Below, one piece after another: positions 4,170-7,087 of a stretch of DNA of 7,087 nt (positions are counted from its first letter, which is position 1; each line of letters opens with the position of its first letter). The notes beneath the pieces were generated by a model. It made no database searches and was not told where the DNA came from. It was given only the letters and a program-made list of their open reading frames with translations. Origin of the DNA: CALMSM01 sp964534095 (GTDB lineage Bacteria; Patescibacteriota; Saccharimonadia; Saccharimonadales; CALMSM01); the NCBI GenBank assembly GCA_964534095.1, contig CAZHPF010000046.1, positions 1-7,087 on the forward strand. The letters run 5' to 3'. The translations under genes and the position numbers were made by a program.

Positions 4170-5429
4170 ATGAAAGATAAAGACATTGAGCGTTTGATTA
4201 AAGCGGAAGCTAAGCGCCAGCTAGAGGGATTAGAGATGATCCCCAGCGAAAACCACACTTCGGGCGATGTATTGGCTGCGCTCGGTTCGCGGCTCACCGA
4301 CAAATACTCTGAAGGCTATCCTGGCATGCGCTACTATGGCGGCTGCGAGTTTGTCGACCAGGTAGAGAACCTTGCCCGCGAGCGTGCTACATCACTGTTT
4401 GGCGTTACGCATGCCAATGTACAGGCGTATTCTGGTTCGCCGGCAAACCAAGCCATTTACTTTGCGCTGGTTGATCCGGGCGACACGGTTATGGGGCTCC
4501 ACCTCTACTATGGTGGGCATATGACCCATGGACTCAAAGTTAACTTTTCCGGCACGTTGTATAAGTCGGCGCAGTACCATACCGGCAAAGACGGGCTGCT
4601 TGACTACGAAGAAATGGCTGCTATCGCTGCCAAAGAAAAACCCAAGCTACTCATGGTGGGCGCTACTGCTTATCCTAGAATTTTTGACTGGAAGAAGCTG
4701 CGGGAGATCGCCGATATCAGCGGGGCATGGCTTATCGCAGATATTTCGCATATCAGTGGACTGGTGGTAGCTGGAGCTCATCCGTCGCCCGTTGGTATTG
4801 CCGACGTTATCATGACGACGACACACAAAACGTTGCGCGGCCCACGCGGGGCACTCATTTTGTGCAATGGCAACCCCTCTAATCCTCTCAAAAAAGTGCC
4901 TCGTACCTCCGAAAACTTACCGACCCTGATCGACCGAGCCATTATCCCCGGGTTACAAGGCGGTCCTCATAACCACCAGACTGCGGCTATTGCTGTGGCG
5001 CTGCGTGAAGCCGCTACTCGAGCGTTTGCCGAATATGGTAAGCAGATCGTCAAAAACGCCAAGGCTCTAGCGAAGGTGCTCAATGAACGGGGCTACCAGT
5101 TAGTAACCGGTGGCACCGACAATCATCTGCTGCTCATTGACCTGACTAATAAAGGAGTGAGCGGCAAAGAAGCGGAAGTAGCGCTTGGTAAAGCCGGCAT
5201 TACTGTCAATAAAAACACCGTGCCGTTTGACCCGCGTTCGCCGTTTGACCCAAGCGGTATTCGCCTTGGTACGCCTGCACTCACCACGAGGGGCATGAAA
5301 GAGTCGCAAATGCAGCAAATTGGAGAATGGATAGACCAGGCCGTGTCCCATGCTGGTGACGACAAACTCCTTGCCGGTATACATGCTGATATATTGGCTC
5401 TTGCAAAAGATTTCCCGCTTCCGACCTAA
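4170..5429 (+). CDS. glyA: Serine hydroxymethyltransferase
   Basis: A 419-aa cytoplasmic PLP enzyme interconverting serine plus tetrahydrofolate with glycine plus 5,10-methylene-THF, the main source of one-carbon units. Family signatures appear in order: MIPSEN at 23-28, TDKYSEGYPGMRYYGGCEFVDQVE at 43-66, YSGSPANQAIY at 87-97, DISHISGL at 191-198, TTTHKTLRGPRG at 216-227 with the PLP lysine K220, PGLQGGPHNHQTAA, and GIRLGTPALTTRG near the C-terminus. Length matches E. coli GlyA (417 aa), so the protein is complete. A slightly extended loop (NGNPSNPLKKVPRTSENLPTLID, about 233-255) precedes the PGLQGG motif. The start at 4170 is set by a strong Shine-Dalgarno. The gene is divergent from HTH-murA across 147 bp that holds a palindrome and a leader hairpin, and its TAA overlaps the murB stop codon on the other strand. 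Regulation through the shared intergenic region is possible. Confidence 0.98.
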   Translation: MKDKDIERLIKAEAKRQLEGLEMIPSENHTSGDVLAALGSRLTDKYSEGYPGMRYYGGCEFVDQVENLARERATSLFGVTHANVQAYSGSPANQAIYFALVDPGDTVMGLHLYYGGHMTHGLKVNFSGTLYKSAQYHTGKDGLLDYEEMAAIAAKEKPKLLMVGATAYPRIFDWKKLREIADISGAWLIADISHISGLVVAGAHPSPVGIADVIMTTTHKTLRGPRGALILCNGNPSNPLKKVPRTSENLPTLIDRAIIPGLQGGPHNHQTAAIAVALREAATRAFAEYGKQIVKNAKALAKVLNERGYQLVTGGTDNHLLLIDLTNKGVSGKEAEVALGKAGITVNKNTVPFDPRSPFDPSGIRLGTPALTTRGMKESQMQQIGEWIDQAVSHAGDDKLLAGIHADILALAKDFPLPT

Positions 5430-5434
5430 GCGGG
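5414..5434. terminator. Hairpin over the convergent glyA and murB stop codons, possible bidirectional terminator
   Basis: CCCGCTT (5414-5420) and AAGCGGG (5428-5434) form a perfect 7-bp stem with a 7-nt loop that contains the overlapping stops. A T-rich stretch follows on the minus strand (TCTTTT), giving some support for ending murB transcription; on the plus side there is no T-run, so its role for glyA is uncertain. Confidence 0.4.
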
Positions 5435-6445
5435 GAGTAGTTCAGGTTCCTGTTGGAGCTCAACGCCAAATTTCTCTTTGACGGCGTCTACTATTTTTTG
5501 CTTAAACGTTAACAAGTCGTGCGTTGTTTTTGCATGTTCATTCACAAATACCAGTGGCTGGGTTGGCCAGGTCGCCATGCCGGTTGCGCGGTCGTGATAG
5601 TCTTTGAACCCGGCTTTTTCTATCAGCCATGCGGCCGATAGCTTAATCCCCCCATCTTCCATCTCCCAGTGTTTAATGCCAGGTATGTTGGCAATACCCT
5701 CAAACTGCGCCTGCCCAATGATAGGGTTTGCAAAAAACGAGCCGTTATTCGCCACAATTGCCGGATCAGGCAGTTTAGCGCTCCTCAGGGCAATTACGGC
5801 CATACGAACGTCTTGAACAGTAGGCGAGGTGATATGATGAACGGCAAAGTATTCCGTCAGCGCCTGGTAATACGGGGGCTGAGGGGCTGTTTTAGAAAGC
5901 TGCAATGTTATCGCAGTAACATAAAATCTTCCCTTATCAGTGGTCTTGAACCGGCTTGTACGATAGCCAAAGCTGCATTCTTCCTCGGTTAATTCTACGA
6001 ATCGATCTGCTTGACTGTCATATGCTTCCACCGATACCAACACATCACTGATCTCACGGCCATAGGCACCAACATTCTGTACAGGGGTGGCGCCCGTTGT
6101 ACCGGGGATCAAAGAAAGCTCAGCAACGCCGTTTAAGGATAGTTCACTGCAGCGTTTTGCGACACTGTCCCAATTTTCACCAGCGCCAATTGTAACAAAC
6201 GTGTCTTCGCCATCTTGAGTTGTTTCAAACCCCAGCAGCTTATTGACAATGAGTAGCCCCTCAAAGCCATCGTCTCGCCAGACAATATTACTGCCCGAGC
6301 CGATCATGATTACTTCTAGTTGGCGTTGTTTAGCCCACTGTAACAGTTCTGGTAACTTCTGTTTGTCAGTTAGCTCAACCATATATCGTGCCGAACCGCC
6401 GAGCCTCATCGTTGAGTAGTTGCTGAGTGGGACGTGCTCTTGCAT
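5426..6445 (-). CDS. murB: UDP-N-acetylenolpyruvoylglucosamine reductase (type I MurB)
   Basis: A 339-aa cytoplasmic flavoenzyme that reduces UDP-GlcNAc-enolpyruvate, the MurA product, to UDP-MurNAc with NADPH. The FAD-binding domain has GSGSNIVW at 49-56 and IPGTTGATPVQNVGAYGRE at 113-131. FGYRTSRFK at 159-167 (Y161, R162) matches the E. coli YRDSIFK loop that defines type I MurB, and KLPDPAIVANNGSFFANP at 224-241 carries the proton-donor serine S236. The catalytic C-terminal glutamate is E333 or E335 (QQEPELL). Length equals the E. coli enzyme (342 aa), so it is complete. The start ATG 6445 follows the family N-terminus (PLSNYSTMRLGG) and a -10 box ending 7 nt upstream; no Shine-Dalgarno is seen. 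It is convergent with glyA, with overlapping stops, and divergent from the HTH/DUF3467 gene. Its presence alongside MurA supports real peptidoglycan precursor synthesis in this organism. Confidence 0.97.
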   Translation of the reverse strand: MQEHVPLSNYSTMRLGGSARYMVELTDKQKLPELLQWAKQRQLEVIMIGSGSNIVWRDDGFEGLLIVNKLLGFETTQDGEDTFVTIGAGENWDSVAKRCSELSLNGVAELSLIPGTTGATPVQNVGAYGREISDVLVSVEAYDSQADRFVELTEEECSFGYRTSRFKTTDKGRFYVTAITLQLSKTAPQPPYYQALTEYFAVHHITSPTVQDVRMAVIALRSAKLPDPAIVANNGSFFANPIIGQAQFEGIANIPGIKHWEMEDGGIKLSAAWLIEKAGFKDYHDRATGMATWPTQPLVFVNEHAKTTHDLLTFKQKIVDAVKEKFGVELQQEPELLPA

Positions 6446-6452
6446 ATCGTGT

Positions 6453-6458
6453 ATTTTA
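6453..6458 (-). promoter_or_regulatory. -10 box of murB, leaderless type
   Basis: The minus strand reads TAAAAT, ending 7 nt before the ATG at 6445, so the predicted transcription start coincides with the start codon. There is no TG extension and no clear -35, so this is a weaker promoter than the divergent one. Confidence 0.42.
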
Positions 6459-6484
6459 CTCTGGACGCGCCTTATTTCCCAGCA

Positions 6485-6513
6485 TTTACATTTTGTGCCC
6501 TGCGAGTTACAAT
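6485..6513 (+). promoter_or_regulatory. Sigma70-type promoter of the HTH/DUF3467 gene, leaderless type
   Basis: TTTACA (6485-6490, 5 of 6) and TACAAT (6508-6513, 5 of 6) are separated by an ideal 17 bp. The -10 ends 7 nt before the ATG at 6521, putting the predicted start site on the A of the ATG. This is the clearest leaderless promoter in the window. Confidence 0.72.
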
Positions 6514-6520
6514 CAGAGCG

Positions 6521-7072
6521 ATGAGCGAGAACAAGGACAAACCATTTGCGGATCTCGGTGCGAAACTACGTTACCTCCGTGAAAGCCACCAAGAAAGCCT
6601 CGAAGATGCTTCTGGGGCAGTCGAGATAGATGCCCCAACTCTACAAGCCTTTGAGGAAGGTAACGAACGACCAGCCGAAGACACACTGCACACACTTTTG
6701 CATCATTTTGACGCTACCGAAGATCTGGCAAATGAAGTGTGGCAAATGGCGGGCTATAAACATGCTCAGGAATCCTTATTTAGTGACAAATCAACCACTT
6801 CCCAACCCAAGTTCCAGCCGCTGCCCGCCATGTTTGTACTTCCCATTGATGGACGTATCCTCTATAGCGACTCGGTGCAGGTTAACGTCAATGACCATGG
6901 CGTTATACTGAACTTCATGCAAAACGCCGGGTCAGAAGGTAAGCCTATCCCCGTATCACGTATCGGCATGAGCAAAGAGCACGCCGAAAGCATGGTCAAA
7001 CTGTTAGTTGACTGTCTCGCCCATATCACCCCAAAGCAACTGCCTGACAAAAATTCTGACAAACAGGGGTAA
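6521..7072 (+). CDS. XRE-type HTH protein with DUF3467-like C-terminal domain
   Basis: A 183-aa protein of two parts. Residues 11-65 resemble an XRE/cro helix-turn-helix (LGAKLRYLRESHQESLEDASGAVEIDAPTLQAFEEGNERPAEDTLHTLLHHF), although the acidic turn region (EIDAPTLQAFEEGNE) is poorer in basic residues than a typical DNA-contacting helix. After a Ser/Thr/Gln/Pro linker (about 88-101), residues 113-170 (ILYSDSVQVNVNDHGVILNFMQ...IPVSRIGMSKEHAESMVKLLVDCLAHI) follow the DUF3467 pattern: a YSDSV opening, a beta pair, a SRI.MS.EHA turn and a final helix. The function of DUF3467 is unknown to me. The ATG at 6521 is chosen because a good promoter ends 7 nt upstream; an earlier in-frame ATG at 6434 lies upstream of that promoter and inside murB. 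The gene is divergent from murB across 75 bp, so it may regulate murB or itself, but no dyad is visible there. Confidence 0.8.
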   Translation: MSENKDKPFADLGAKLRYLRESHQESLEDASGAVEIDAPTLQAFEEGNERPAEDTLHTLLHHFDATEDLANEVWQMAGYKHAQESLFSDKSTTSQPKFQPLPAMFVLPIDGRILYSDSVQVNVNDHGVILNFMQNAGSEGKPIPVSRIGMSKEHAESMVKLLVDCLAHITPKQLPDKNSDKQG

Positions 7073-7083
7073 TCTGTTACAAT
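7056..7083 (+). promoter_or_regulatory. Promoter of the next gene beyond the window
   Basis: CTGACA (7056-7061, 5 of 6) and an extended -10 TGTTACAAT (7075-7083; TACAAT 5 of 6) are 16 bp apart, with the -35 inside the end of the preceding gene. By the spacing seen elsewhere, a leaderless start codon would fall at about 7090, just past the window end. Confidence 0.6.
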
Positions 7084-7087
7084 AAAT

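Noticed and set aside
3959..4303. Minus-strand open frame of 114 codons spanning the murA-glyA intergenic region
   Set aside because: It overlaps the start of glyA, both promoters and the palindrome, in a frame unlike either gene; it is a by-product of the coding sequence around it.
6434..6520. N-terminal extension of the HTH/DUF3467 protein from the ATG at 6434
   Set aside because: The added 29 residues read like noncoding sequence, overlap murB and precede a strong promoter (6485-6513).
1..7087. CRISPR arrays, insertion sequences, prophage or toxin-antitoxin modules, UGA recoding
   Set aside because: There are no spaced direct repeats, no transposase or phage genes and no paired toxin-antitoxin frames; the HTH proteins are fused to or beside metabolic genes instead, and UGA acts as a stop.

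Overview
The window looks like a chromosomal segment of a Patescibacteria (CPR) member, most likely a Candidatus Saccharibacteria (TM7)-type genome. The call rests on small, tightly packed and mostly singly transcribed genes, a short secreted-type protein carrying a Cys...PVMEIYP...Cys motif that I associate with CPR genomes, a helix-turn-helix/DUF3467-type protein, and a membrane protein resembling an actinobacterial family (Saccharibacteria live on Actinobacteria). TGA is used as a stop (murA) and no gene reads through it, so the altered code of Gracilibacteria/SR1 is not in use. The taxonomic call is inference from gene content, not from a marker gene.

Layout. 1-77: tRNA-His (minus). 125-1591: four minus-strand genes, each with its own apparent promoter: a Ham1/RdgB-type nucleotide-pool sanitation enzyme, an 83-aa anchored small protein, an 88-aa unrecognised Cys-containing protein, and an 81-aa CBU_0592-like membrane protein. 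1674-2222 (plus): a two-helix membrane protein resembling an actinobacterial family. 2285-2462 (minus): tRNA-Gly(UCC) and tRNA-Arg(UCU) in tandem. 2499-4022 (minus): a MurA-family enzyme with an N-terminal XRE-type DNA-binding domain. 4170-5426+stop (plus): glyA, divergent from murA. 5426-6445 (minus): murB, convergent with glyA, stop codons overlapping. 6521-7072 (plus): an HTH protein with a DUF3467-like C-terminal domain, divergent from murB. The window ends inside the promoter of a further plus-strand gene.

How the genes relate. MurA and MurB catalyse the first two committed steps of peptidoglycan precursor synthesis (UDP-GlcNAc to UDP-MurNAc) and here flank glyA, the serine/glycine/one-carbon enzyme. 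Two regulatory-looking proteins sit in the same stretch: one is fused to MurA itself, the other is transcribed divergently from murB.

Most notable. (1) The HTH-MurA fusion has a perfect 16-bp palindrome placed between its own -35 and -10 elements, suggesting a self-regulating enzyme. (2) At most protein genes a recognisable -10 box, often extended (TGnTAnnnT), ends 6-7 nt before the ATG with no Shine-Dalgarno sequence, so their mRNAs are predicted to be leaderless; glyA and the 1674 gene have Shine-Dalgarno leaders instead. (3) The glyA leader contains a predicted start-stop mini-ORF at the transcription start and an inverted repeat just before a strong Shine-Dalgarno sequence. All assignments come from reading the sequence; no searches were run.
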